In this document: positions 37,349 through 48,100 of the stretch, in pieces
How the letters are laid out: every line of letters begins with the position of its first letter
Numbering within the stretch: position 1 is the first letter of the stretch
Assembly: GCA_046351395.1 (NCBI GenBank)
Contig: JAXLYP010000005.1
Coordinates: forward strand, 62,001 to 126,000
From: CAYYKK01 sp046351395
Lineage (GTDB): Bacteria; Myxococcota_A; Polyangia; Polyangiales; Polyangiaceae
Direction: 5' to 3'
DNA: 64,000 nt
Position numbers and translations under genes: made by a program
The notes under the pieces: generated by a model
The model's input: the letters and a program-made list of their open reading frames with translations, nothing else
Database searches by the model: none
What the model was told of the DNA's origin: nothing

Positions 37349-38204
37349 GGGGACCTCAACGAGAGTGGGGAAAGCACGACTTCGACGAGCTGGGGGTGCG
37401 CTCGGGGAGCGCTCGGGAGATACGGCCCTCGAGGGGTGTGGTTCCCCAGCGAGCGGCGGGATTCATCGACGGGATCGAGCCAACGTCGCGAGACGCGGGT
37501 TCAGAAGGACAGACAATCGACACTGAGGTTCCTTGATCCCGATTCCGTCATCGTGATGAAGGGCACAGGCGTGACACTCGTTAGGACGTTGCAACTTCGA
37601 AAAAGGTTCTTGCAGAACTGTCGGGATGTGCTCGCGACGGAAATCAAACGGGATACCAACCAACGGAGCTCGTCGCTGATTCCTGACGGTGGGGAGAAGT
37701 GAGGGGCGCCACCGAAAATCGGTTGCAAGACAGGTGCCCGGGTGCAAGGCGACGCCGACGGTCGACCTCGCTCATCCCTCTCCTCCTCCAGACGCGGCTT
37801 CCTCCTTCGCCGAACAAGTGCCGATCACGCCGCCATTCGTGACCCGCGCTGCTCCTCCTTCGGTTGGGCTCCGCGGCGGCTTCGTCAAGCAAGAGACGCG
37901 CGAGCCCCGGTACTTCTTAACGAGCGCGCGAAGATTTCACGCGTCGGGCCGCGCAGTGGGTGCGCGCTGAAAACGCGAGCGGCGGGAGCCCGCTTCGAAG
38001 CGCGACACCGACGCGGAGGCCCGCGCCGCGCCCGTCCACCGCGGTGCCCCTCCGCGCGGGGCGCGCTGCGAACGCGACGGGCAAACCGCGTTCGTGGTGT
38101 GACGGCGCGGTGACGGCGCCGTCAGCCGTGACAGCGCCGTCAGTGTCCGCAAGTTCTTCAAGCTCGGCACACTCCGCCCACGCGCGAGCGGAGTCGGCCG
38201 CGCG
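37349..38204. other. Long intergenic region upstream of the sigma factor
   Basis: 856 bp between the sigma gene and pheS, both on the minus strand. It contains a visibly less GC-rich segment around 37500-37930. No frame looks coding. It holds a GACGGCGC-type repeat cluster at 38100-38143. The length suggests complex control of the sigma gene or an unrecognised RNA. Confidence 0.5.
38111..38124. repeat. 14-bp palindrome in a GACGGCGC repeat cluster
   Basis: TGACGGCGCCGTCA is perfectly palindromic. Flanking copies GTGACGGCGC (from 38099) and GACAGCGCCGTCA (to 38142) allow alternative hairpins. It lies about 80 bp beyond the pheS stop, a suitable place for a terminator, though no T-run follows. 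It could also be an operator. Confidence 0.45.
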
Positions 38205-39299
<1,095 letters not shown>

Positions 39300-39404
39300 T
39301 TTCGGGGCGGTCTCTTACAACGACAAGAAGGCGGACGCGGCCTTATCTGACGCGTGGGGGGACAGCACTTGCCGCTCCGCCCGCTTCTGCCGAGCATCGC
39401 GGCC

Positions 39405-40136
39405 ATGTCGAAGCTGCTCCCCGTCCAGTGGACCGTCCCCGCCGTCATCCGCGCCCGTTTGGGGGTTCAGGCCGGGAAACCGCGCGCGATGTGCCACGAG
39501 GGCCACCTCCTCCTCATTCTCCACGCGGTGCCGACGCCCGGGGAGCTCGGGCACCAGGCGTCATTCTATTGGCGCTCGCCGGATGGACAGTGGAAGGCGG
39601 CCGGCCCAACGAAGGGGAACCTCAACACGCTCCGCGCGCACCTGGACAGCTTCACCAAGGCGATCGACGCGCTCGAGCTGCGCCTCGACAAGGCGGCGAG
39701 CGCCGCGGACTACTTCGGCGTCCTCCGCGAGCTCGGTCCGCTCCACCGAGCGTGCCGCGCGCTCCATCGGGCGCTGCAGGAGGCGCGGGAGGGGATCGCG
39801 GACCCCGACCTGATTTCACTGCGTGATCAGGCCGGTGAAGCGGAGCGCGGCGCCGAGGTGCTCTACGACGACGCGAAGCACGGACTCGATTTCACGATCG
39901 CGCACAAGGCGGAGGAGCAGGCCGCGCGATCGCGGGAGATCGAGCGATCCGCACACCGCCTGAACAGCTTGGCCGCCGTCTTTCTCCCCGTGAGCGCGAT
40001 CTGCGCCGCCTTCTCGATGCAGATCACCTCCGGCCTCGAGGGGGTGAAGACCCCCGGGCTCTTCTGGGGCCTCGTGGCCGGGGCGTTCGTGTTGGGCTTC
40101 GTCCTCCGCGCCGCCGTGAAGGGGAAGGACGTGTGA
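39405..40136 (+). CDS. CorA-like membrane protein lacking the GMN motif
   Basis: A protein of 243 residues from the ATG at 39405. A soluble helical region with a long helix (HKAEEQAARSREIERSAHRL) leads into two C-terminal membrane helices (LAAVFLPVSAICAAF and GLFWGLVAGAFVLGFVL), as in CorA metal transporters. The selectivity loop after the first helix, normally GMN, is SMQ, and the loop between helices is short. It may be a non-transporting relative or have other selectivity. It is divergent from pheS. Confidence 0.6.
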   Translation: MSKLLPVQWTVPAVIRARLGVQAGKPRAMCHEGHLLLILHAVPTPGELGHQASFYWRSPDGQWKAAGPTKGNLNTLRAHLDSFTKAIDALELRLDKAASAADYFGVLRELGPLHRACRALHRALQEAREGIADPDLISLRDQAGEAERGAEVLYDDAKHGLDFTIAHKAEEQAARSREIERSAHRLNSLAAVFLPVSAICAAFSMQITSGLEGVKTPGLFWGLVAGAFVLGFVLRAAVKGKDV

Positions 40137-40159
40137 GGCGCGGCTTCAGCGCACGGACC

Positions 40160-42220
40160 TCAGCCTCGAACGGGTCGCTGTGAGGGCCGGCGCCCAGCGC
40201 GTGTTCGCCCCTCGATGATCCCGCCGTCCGCGGTCATCCCGATCGCGACCCCCGGCTCGGTGAAGAGCGCGACGATGGGCGCGGACCATGTGTCATCCCG
40301 CCACATGAGCTCCCAGCGCCCGAGCGGCGGCTGGGGCGGAGCGGACGGGCTCGAGCCGACGGCGCGGGAGACGAGCGGGCTCGTGCGGTGATGCATCCAG
40401 ATCCCACCCGCGCCCGCGGCCCACCCGCGCCCCGACGAGTCGATCGTGGCCGCGGACAGATCCGGCTTCCCCTCGATCAGCTCGTGACGCACGCCGTCCG
40501 GGTATCGCCAGACCACCGCCCCGCTCGCGCCCGTCGCGAGGCCGAGTCCCGCTGCTTCGTCCCCGTCCGCGGCGAGGTACGCGCGGACGAGCGGGGTGTC
40601 GATGCGCTGGAAATCCCACTCGAGCGGCGAATAGATCGCGGCGAGGCCGCCGTTGTTGCGCGTCCGGCCGGCGACCAGCCAGCGCGCGTCGTCGATGCGC
40701 GCGAGCGACATCACGGACGCGACGTCCTCGAGGGGGAGGGGCTTGAGCCAGCGCCGCGCCACGAGGCACGAAAGGATGGGCGGACCGGACGTGGGCTGGC
40801 CGACGAGCACCGCCATGTCGTCGATGTTTCCGGACAGGAGCTCGAAGCGGATACCCGCGCTTTCGAAGCGCCTCACCTCTTTTGGGCCTTCGCTGGAATA
40901 AATCGCGAACGTCGCTTCGTCGCCGCCGACGAGCCATCTGCCGGGACCTACGCGTCGAACGAACCGAATGCTCCGCTTGTCGGCGAGCCCCTCATGACTG
41001 ACGCCCGTCCACGAGGATCCGTTCCAGAACGCGAGCCCCTCGTTCGTGGCGGCCATGCAGCGCCCGTCGCTATCCCAGGCGACGTCGCGGATCACGCCGT
41101 CGAACGTCCCGGGGTGGCGGAGCGGTGTCCACGTCCAGCCGAGGAGATGCGTCGTCTCCTCGGGCTCCTCCACCTGCGCGCGCCGCGCGTTCACGAGCGA
41201 CACACGCGGCGACTCGGTGCGGAGCCAGGGCGCGATCATCATCGAGAGCGCGTCCGCGCGGCGCGGGCGGACGTCGATCTTGCCGGCGGTGCCGCACGCG
41301 ATCGCGAAGTCGATCGCGCGGCACGCCTCCTCGTTCGCGCGCAGCTGGGGGCTCAGCCACGGCGAGTCGCGGATGCTCCGTCTTGTCGGCGAGAGCGCCG
41401 CGAGGAGCGCGTCCGCGGGCGTCTTGACGTCGAAGAGCTCCACGCCCGTGAGGACGTAGAAGATCACGCCCGCCATCGAGAACACGTCGCTCCAGGCGCC
41501 GATCGCCTTCGGATCGCTCGTCGCGAGCTCGGGCGCCGCGAACCCCATCGTCCCGACGATGAACCCGCCGAACGTCGAAGCGACGCCGGTCGGACGCGCC
41601 ACGCCGAAGTCCGCGATCTTGAAGATCTCGTCCTCGGCGAAGCCGCAGCAAAGGACGTTGTCCGGCTTGATGTCGCGGTGGATCACGCCGACCTCGTGGA
41701 CCGCGCCGAGGCCGTGACCGAGCGCCTCCACGAGGTTCGCCGCGCGGTGGGGATCGAACGCGTACCCCGTCGAGCGGACGCTGTGGCTCACGCGCTGGCT
41801 GAGCGTCGTCCCTTCGAAGCCGCCGTGGACGTACTCGACCACGAGCCACGGGATGTCGACCGACACGCCGCGGACGCGCACGGCGACGGAGCCCGCGTCG
41901 ATCAAACGAACGACGAACGGCGTGGGCGGGACGCGCTCGTTCAATCGACCGAGCGCGACGGCCTCCTTCTGCACGATGAGCTTCGCCGTCGCGCCCCACT
42001 GCTGCACGAACCAGGGCTTGAGCATCTTGACGACGACGCCGCACTCGCCCTCGGGCGCGCGCCGCTGCGCATAGAAGGCGACGCTCATCGCCCCCTCGCC
42101 GACGACGTTCATGATCTGGTAGCGCGTGCCGGGGGACGTGTCGGACGCGAGCTCGCGACCGATCAGGTACTCGAGTTCGTCGGTCGTCGAAACGCGTGGA
42201 TCGTCCCCGGAATCGGACAC
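40160..42220 (-). CDS. Ser/Thr protein kinase with beta-rich C-terminal domain
   Basis: A protein of 686 residues. The kinase domain (about 34-335) is complete: glycine loop GEGAMSV (41-47), Lys65, HRDIKPDN (181-188), DFG (204-206) and APE (229-231). The remaining 330 residues are strand-rich with repeated Trp/Asp patterns (DVAWDSDGRCMAATNEG, AATIDSSGRGWAAGAGG), like a propeller. No signal peptide or membrane helix is seen, so it is probably cytoplasmic. The propeller may sense or recruit substrates. It is transcribed alone. Confidence 0.82.
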   Translation of the reverse strand: MSDSGDDPRVSTTDELEYLIGRELASDTSPGTRYQIMNVVGEGAMSVAFYAQRRAPEGECGVVVKMLKPWFVQQWGATAKLIVQKEAVALGRLNERVPPTPFVVRLIDAGSVAVRVRGVSVDIPWLVVEYVHGGFEGTTLSQRVSHSVRSTGYAFDPHRAANLVEALGHGLGAVHEVGVIHRDIKPDNVLCCGFAEDEIFKIADFGVARPTGVASTFGGFIVGTMGFAAPELATSDPKAIGAWSDVFSMAGVIFYVLTGVELFDVKTPADALLAALSPTRRSIRDSPWLSPQLRANEEACRAIDFAIACGTAGKIDVRPRRADALSMMIAPWLRTESPRVSLVNARRAQVEEPEETTHLLGWTWTPLRHPGTFDGVIRDVAWDSDGRCMAATNEGLAFWNGSSWTGVSHEGLADKRSIRFVRRVGPGRWLVGGDEATFAIYSSEGPKEVRRFESAGIRFELLSGNIDDMAVLVGQPTSGPPILSCLVARRWLKPLPLEDVASVMSLARIDDARWLVAGRTRNNGGLAAIYSPLEWDFQRIDTPLVRAYLAADGDEAAGLGLATGASGAVVWRYPDGVRHELIEGKPDLSAATIDSSGRGWAAGAGGIWMHHRTSPLVSRAVGSSPSAPPQPPLGRWELMWRDDTWSAPIVALFTEPGVAIGMTADGGIIEGRTRAGRRPSQRPVRG

Positions 42221-42311
42221 CGCGAGAGCTTACTCGACTGTCTCGCGCCCGTTGGCGCGAGTTACAGCTCACCGTTGCGAATGTCTCTGAACTGGTACTA
42301 GGGTGCGCGCC

Positions 42312-42827
42312 ATGAAGACAAAGGGAATGATTGCAGTGCTGAGCCTCGCTATGGGCATCAGCCTCGCCGTGGGCTGCAGCGGTGGTCAGACGACCTCCGA
42401 CGGAGTCCCGGACAACGCGTCCAGCGGAGCGCCGTCGTCCGCTCCCACGCCGACCGTGACGGCCACGCCGACCACGCCGGCGACCACGCCGACCACGAAC
42501 CCCACGACCCCGAGCTCCTCGCCGACGCCTCCTCCGTCGAGCACCGCGAGCACGGCGCCGTCGTCGACGGGGTCCACCGCCCCGGCCTCCGGTCCGCCGG
42601 ACGCGGCGCGCGGCGAGAAGCTCTTCACCGAGCAGAAGTGCGACGGCTGCCACGGGACGAAGAAGAAGCCCGGCCGCGTGCCGCTCTTCGCCCTCAAGTG
42701 GGACGACAAGGAGAAGAAGAAGGCGCTCGAGATCCTCCACAAGGGCAAGGGCGAGATGCCGAAGTTCGAGGGCAAGCTCACCGAGGCGCAGATGGCGGAT
42801 CTGCTCGAGTACGTCACCACCAAGTAG
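42312..42827 (+). CDS. c-type cytochrome lipoprotein
   Basis: A protein of 171 residues from the ATG at 42312 (AGGG about 8 nt upstream). The lipobox SLAVGC is followed by a Thr/Pro/Ser linker of about 75 residues. A small class I cytochrome c domain follows: GEKLFTEQKCDGCHG holds the single CXXCH heme site, and GEMPKF supplies the likely Met ligand. It would sit at the periplasmic face as a one-heme electron carrier. No oxidase genes are near. Confidence 0.82.
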   Translation: MKTKGMIAVLSLAMGISLAVGCSGGQTTSDGVPDNASSGAPSSAPTPTVTATPTTPATTPTTNPTTPSSSPTPPPSSTASTAPSSTGSTAPASGPPDAARGEKLFTEQKCDGCHGTKKKPGRVPLFALKWDDKEKKKALEILHKGKGEMPKFEGKLTEAQMADLLEYVTTK

Positions 42828-42871
42828 TCGGAAAGTTCACCGGAGGCGGACCCACGTGAGAGTGTCGGGCC

Positions 42872-43258
42872 ATGAGCCCCAGCACTCTCGCGTGGAGACC
42901 CTCGATCTCGATCAACCGCGGCGAGCGCCGTCGTGAACGGAGCGACGATCCCCGAGCAGCCGCGGGCCTCTACCTCGACGCCGTGCGGCGTCGTTGCCTC
43001 GTCGACGCCGTCGTCGTCGCGGATCGCGCGGGCCGCGTGCTCGCGCAGTCCGCGGTCGACCGCGCACCGCGCGCGTCCACGCTCGCCGAGGAGGGCGCGG
43101 CCGTCGTCCGCGGCGAGTCCGACGCCGGCCTCGAGGGCGTCGACGTGTTCGCGCACGGTATCGTGGTCGCGGGCGACCCAGCGGTCCTCGTCTCCGCTGG
43201 GAGCCGCGTCGATCGGGTCAGCGTCGTCGCGGCGGATCTCAAGCGCATCCTCGGCTGA
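42872..43258 (+). CDS. Small Roadblock/LC7-like protein, uncertain
   Basis: A protein of 128 residues. After a basic start the pattern CLVDAVVVADRAGRVLAQS, then alternating helix and strand with AVLVSAG, resembles Roadblock/LC7 folds that regulate small GTPases such as MglA in myxobacteria. The match is by pattern only. It lies 24 bp before the GH84 gene, so the two may be cotranscribed. Confidence 0.45.
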   Translation: MSPSTLAWRPSISINRGERRRERSDDPRAAAGLYLDAVRRRCLVDAVVVADRAGRVLAQSAVDRAPRASTLAEEGAAVVRGESDAGLEGVDVFAHGIVVAGDPAVLVSAGSRVDRVSVVAADLKRILG

Positions 43259-43282
43259 TCCGCGCGAGCGCGGAGGTCCTTG

Positions 43283-44569
43283 ATGGCCCGCGTCGGTCAC
43301 GGGGTGATCGAGGGGTTCTACGGTCGCCCGTGGACGACGGCGGAGCGCGTGTCCTTCGTCGAGCGAATCGGAGGCGCCGGCCTCGAGACGTTCATCGTTG
43401 CGCCGAAGAACGACCCCGCTGGGTTCTCGCGCCCCCGACGCGCGGCGCGGGACTTCTCGGCGATCGCGGAGGTCGCGCGGGCCGCGGCGCGCGCGCGCGT
43501 GCGCCTCTACGTGAGCACGTGCCTCGAGAACGCGCCCGCGCTGCTGGACGCGGGCGCGCACGGCGTCGTCGTGAGCATGGACGACACGTGGACGACGTTC
43601 GCGCCGGGCCTCGCGACGGAGAGCCGCGGGAGGGCGCACGGCTCCCGCGCCGCGGAGGCGCTCGCGCGGATCGGCGCGACCGCCTCGACGCCCGTGCTCC
43701 TCGTACCGGCGATTTATCATCGGCGCGCGGAGGACCTCGGGCGTGGCGCGCTCGCCTACCTCCGAGGGATCGCGGCGGTCGCCGCGGACGTGCCCGTCGC
43801 GTGGACCGGACCGAGCATCTTCTCCCGGTGGGTGACCGCGGGCGACGCCGCGCGCTGGAAGGAGGCGACGGGGCTCTCGATCTGGCTGTGGAACAACGCC
43901 GTCACCAACGACTGGCTGCCGCTCGCGACCGGGGAGCTCGTCGGCGCGCGCGCGTGGCAGAAGCTCTGCTTCGGCTCGGTGGACAACATGGTGCCGGGCG
44001 TCGAGCGCGAGCTCGAGGGGGTGCTCCTCAACGCCGCGCGCGAGCCCGCGGTCAGCCACGTGAGCGCCCTCTGCCTCGCCGCCTGGCTCCGAGACCCGCT
44101 CCACTACGATGCGCGCCGCGAGGTCGCGAGCGCGATCCGCGAGGTCGGCGCGCACCACGCCGATCTCCTCGCCCTCGCGCACGATCTCACCTGCAGGCAC
44201 CCGCTGAGCGCGCCGTCGCGCTTCGAGGCCGCCGAGCTCGCGGACGCGGTGTCCGACTACGTCGGCGGTCGAAGCGGCGCGGATGCGGTGATCGCGCGGC
44301 TCGAGGCGCTCGTGCGCGCCGCCGAGCGAGCTCGCAGCAGCGACGACGCTCTCGTCCGCGAGATCCTGCCGACGCTCGAGAAGGCCGCCGCGCTCGGCGC
44401 CGCGGCGGCGCTCGGCGTCGAGCGGCGCGAGGGCGCCGCCGACAAGCGGGCGGATCGCCTTCGCGCGGCGGCGATGGAGCCACACCTGCGCCGCGCGAGG
44501 AGCCTGCGTTGGCAGGTCGGCCTCGACTCGCTTCACGCGCTGCTGTCGCGGCCCGGAACGCGTCGATAG
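43283..44569 (+). CDS. GH84-like beta-N-acetylglucosaminidase (O-GlcNAcase type)
   Basis: A protein of 428 residues; GGAGG lies 7 nt before the ATG. The barrel starts with GVIEGFYGRPWT and has ETFIVAPKNDP, and MDDTW (Asp100-Asp101) matches the paired catalytic Asp of GH84, which work by substrate assistance. IWLWNNAVTNDW and a helical C-terminal region also fit. No signal peptide is visible, so it is probably cytoplasmic, acting on GlcNAc-modified protein or recycled sugar. Its end overlaps the convergent gene by 37 bp. Confidence 0.8.
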   Translation: MARVGHGVIEGFYGRPWTTAERVSFVERIGGAGLETFIVAPKNDPAGFSRPRRAARDFSAIAEVARAAARARVRLYVSTCLENAPALLDAGAHGVVVSMDDTWTTFAPGLATESRGRAHGSRAAEALARIGATASTPVLLVPAIYHRRAEDLGRGALAYLRGIAAVAADVPVAWTGPSIFSRWVTAGDAARWKEATGLSIWLWNNAVTNDWLPLATGELVGARAWQKLCFGSVDNMVPGVERELEGVLLNAAREPAVSHVSALCLAAWLRDPLHYDARREVASAIREVGAHHADLLALAHDLTCRHPLSAPSRFEAAELADAVSDYVGGRSGADAVIARLEALVRAAERARSSDDALVREILPTLEKAAALGAAAALGVERREGAADKRADRLRAAAMEPHLRRARSLRWQVGLDSLHALLSRPGTRR

Positions 44570-45117
44570 TCGCTCCACGCGATCCCGTAAGTGCGAAACA
44601 GCCGACCGATCGCGTCCGCCTCGCGCGCGTCCGCTCGAGCGAGCCGCAGGCGCGCGCGAGGCGCGCGGAGCTCGATCCAACGCATCGCCTCCTCGCCCTC
44701 GACCGGCTCCACCTCGACCGACGCGTCGCTCGAGAGGGAGAGCACCACGCTCCGGTCCGCGCCGACGGCCCAGTGGACGAGGCGTTCACCCTCGAAGTCC
44801 ACGAGGAACCGGCCGAGCGTTCGCCTTCGACGCGCGGCGTACGCGAGCGCGCCGAGCGCGGGCCCTCCCCAGAGCACCGCGATGAACACGATCGGCCACG
44901 GCGCTGCGCCGAACCCGACGACGCCCGTGATGATGGCGGACAGCACGAGCGCGAACGCCGACACCCGGCGGATCGCGCCGTCGAGGGCGGCGCCCTCGCA
45001 GACCGTCGCGAGGAGGAACGGGGGCACGTGGCGCGCGGCGCACTCGACGTTCGAGACGAGCGCGCGGCCGTCCGCCATGACGACGTCGAACCGCTCGCGG
45101 TCCGCGTCGCTCGTCAA
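44533..45117 (-). CDS. Membrane protein coupled to the DUF2169-pentapeptide gene
   Basis: A protein of 194 residues. The TTG at 45115-45117 overlaps the upstream stop as TTGA, indicating coupling; an ATG at 45076-45078 is the alternative. The strand FDVVMADGRALVSNVEC near the start is lost with the shorter version. Two membrane helices (about 58-100) precede a strand-rich cytoplasmic domain. No family is recognised. It is probably the partner of the large DUF2169 protein. Confidence 0.6.
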   Translation of the reverse strand: MTSDADRERFDVVMADGRALVSNVECAARHVPPFLLATVCEGAALDGAIRRVSAFALVLSAIITGVVGFGAAPWPIVFIAVLWGGPALGALAYAARRRRTLGRFLVDFEGERLVHWAVGADRSVVLSLSSDASVEVEPVEGEEAMRWIELRAPRARLRLARADAREADAIGRLFRTYGIAWSDYRRVPGRDSSA

Positions 45118-48100
45118 GCGGTCGACGTGGGCAACACCGCGCCGCGCGTGTCGGCGCCGTCGAAGTTCACGCCCTCCGCCTTGGCGTTGGTGAACCGAGC
45201 GCCCCAGAGGATCGACCGGTTGAACCGCGCGTCCGCGAGATCCGCGCCCTCGAAGACGGCCTCGCGGCACGACGCCTTGATGAAGCTCGCACCCGCGAGC
45301 TTCGCTCCGACGAACGATGCCTGATCGATCTCCGCCTGATCCCAGAGCGAGTCCGCCGCGTCGATGTTCTGAAACTGTGCGCGCGCGAGGACGCTCGTGT
45401 CGAGGCGCGCGCCCGTCAGCGTCGCTCCCGTGAACGTGACCGACTCCCCCCGGATCTCGTAGAGCCGCGCCTCCACGAGCCGCGCCCCGACGAAGCTCGC
45501 GCCGTCCACGATCGCTTCGCTGAAGTCGGCGGCCTCGAGCACGGCGCGATCGAACCGCGCGCAGTCGAAGCGCGCGCCCACGAAGCGGACGCGGTCCCCG
45601 GTCACCTCGTCGAACGACGCGCTCGTCCCGATCGCGCCCTCGAAGTCCGCGTCCGTGATGCGCGCGGTCCTGAGCGACGCGTCGCTCAGGATGGCGGCCC
45701 GCAGCGACGCGCGCTCGAGGTTCGCGCCGTCGAGCTTCGCGTGCGTCAGATCCGCCCCGTCGAGCTGCGCCGCGGACAGGTCGACGCCGAGCAACGTCGC
45801 GCTCCGCAGGCTCGCGCCCTTGAGCCGCGCCCCCGAGAGGTTGCAGCGCGAGAGATCGAGCGTCGAGAGATCGACCCCCTCGAGAGACATGCCCGCGAGC
45901 GTCTCTCCCGACGCCATCCGCCGCTGGACCTCCGCGCGCGCGTCCACGATCGCGGGCGGCGAAGGGGTCTTCTGCTCGTCGGGCGCGGGGGCCTCCGCGC
46001 CGCCCGGGACGCCGAGCCCCGGTGGACGGAGGGCGGCGAGCAGCGCTGGATCGACGCCGTGCGCGATGCGCGTCGCGCCGCCTCCGTCGTCCGGATCGGG
46101 GCCCGGAGGCTCGGTGGGGGGCGGCAGGTTCAGGCCGAGCGACGCGCGCGTCGCGGGGGCCTCTTCATCGACCTCGGGGCGCATCCGCGTCTCCGGGAGG
46201 ATCTGCGCGATCGCGGCTTGCACGTCGTCGCCCCCCGTCGTCGACTCCTCGAGGAAGTTCACGCCTCCCGCCATCGCGGACTCGCCGAACGCGTCCGCCT
46301 CGTCCGTGAAGTGGGGCTCGTGGCTCGGCCTGCGCGTCGGATCCCCGAGCCCACGGATCGTGGTCTTCGGCGGCCGCACCTTGCGCATCGCGTTCGCGTT
46401 CGCCGCCGCCATGTGCTGCCGCGCGGCCGCCGCGCCTTGCGCCGCAGCCTCGGCCGCGCGCGCACGCGCTTGGGCGGCGAGGTTCGCCGGGTCCTGCGAG
46501 ATGGACATCGGCGGCGGCGTCGGCGTCCGCTGGATGGGCGTCGGCCCGGGCGTCATCTTCCGGGCGACGAGCGGTACCGCGGGCGCGGGCGTGGGCGCGA
46601 CGGACTCCTTGCGGCGCCCGATCGCGAGCTCGGCGTTGTGGACGATCTCCGCGAGCGACGCCGAGTCCGGCTGGAACGTCTCCGGGTCGTCGAACTTGGG
46701 GCGCCGCATCGTCGTGGGGTTGAGCGACTGCGGCGCGTCCTCTTGGGCGGGCATCGCGACGCGCGCGTGTGCGGGCTCGCCGGCCCCCCATTCCGCGGGG
46801 TGCGGACCCGTGACTTCGCCCGCCGGAGGCGGCGCGCTGAGCACTTCGATCCGGGGGGAGGAAGGGCTCGACGGGGGCTTTTGGACGTTCCCGGGCGAAC
46901 GCGACGACGGCGTCGCCTCGCGCAGGAGCGCTTGCAGATCCGTCACGGGCATCGTCGCCTTCAGCGACGACGACACCTGAGCGACGCGCGTGGCCTGCCC
47001 CGCCTCGGGGACGGGCGGCTCCAGCCACTCCGCCTGCACCTCCATCGTCGTCGGCGACTTCGCCGTCGGCGCTTCCGGGCGCCGATGGGTCATCGCCTCC
47101 GAAGGAACGATCGAAGGGAGCTGGGGTGTCGGCATCGACGAGAACGCGACCGACGACGGCGCCCCTTGAGACGCGGGAGGCATCACGGGCAGCCCAGTGT
47201 GAGCGGCGGGGCTCACGGACATCTGCGGGACCGCCGCCGCAGGCTGCGCCGCGACGGATTGGGAGGGAGCGGGCTGCGAGATCGCAGGGTACGAGCCGCT
47301 CGCGTGGCTCCCCGTGGGTGCGGACACCGAGTATTGCCCCGACGGCTCCGGGGAGGACGCGCGCTGGCTCTGCGGCGGAGGTGGCCGCATGCTGCTCTGC
47401 GGCCACGGCACGGTGCGTCCGCCCACCTCGAGCCCCGCGAGGACTTGCATCGACGCGAGCTGCGCTTGATCGATGTCGAGGTTTCCTCGCCAGAGGAGGC
47501 AGACGAGGCCCCGATCCCCGTCCACGAACAGGGTGTCCGCAGTCAGCGGGAACTCGCGGAACGGCGCGTCCCCGAGCGACTCCCCGGGGGCCGCTTGGTA
47601 GAGGCGCGCGGCAGCTCGGACGAACGGCAACTGCGTCTCGAAATGCGCGCGATCGGGGTGCAGCCCATCGAGGACGAGCCACTCGTTGCCCTCGAAGAAG
47701 GGGCAGCGCTGATCGGGGGGCGCGGCCTGGAAATAGCTCCAAGCGAACGCGTCCGGGATCTCGGGGACGGGGCTCTCGACGACGCCCGGATCGAGCTGGC
47801 GCAGCATCCGCCGGCGGACCGGCCAGCTCGCCGCGATGGGCCCGAGGCTCGTGGGCGACGCGGCGTCCTGCGGGTCGACGAGGTTCGGCGCGGGCGATCC
47901 CGTCTGCGCCGCCATCCCGCATGGGTTCTCGTCCGGGTGCTGCACCGAGCGCTCGTAGACGATCGGCATGCGCGTGAACGGCACGGGGGCGCTGAACTGA
48001 CCGTCCGCGAGGACGACGCGCTCGCCGAAGACGTGAATCGACTTGTCGATGTACGGGCGCTGCCCGATCACCGCGAGCCGCGCCGTGAGCGATGGGCACG

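Noticed and set aside
40388..42301. 637-codon plus-strand frame opposite the kinase
   Set aside because: Arg/Asp-rich shadow; kinase motifs on the minus strand are complete.
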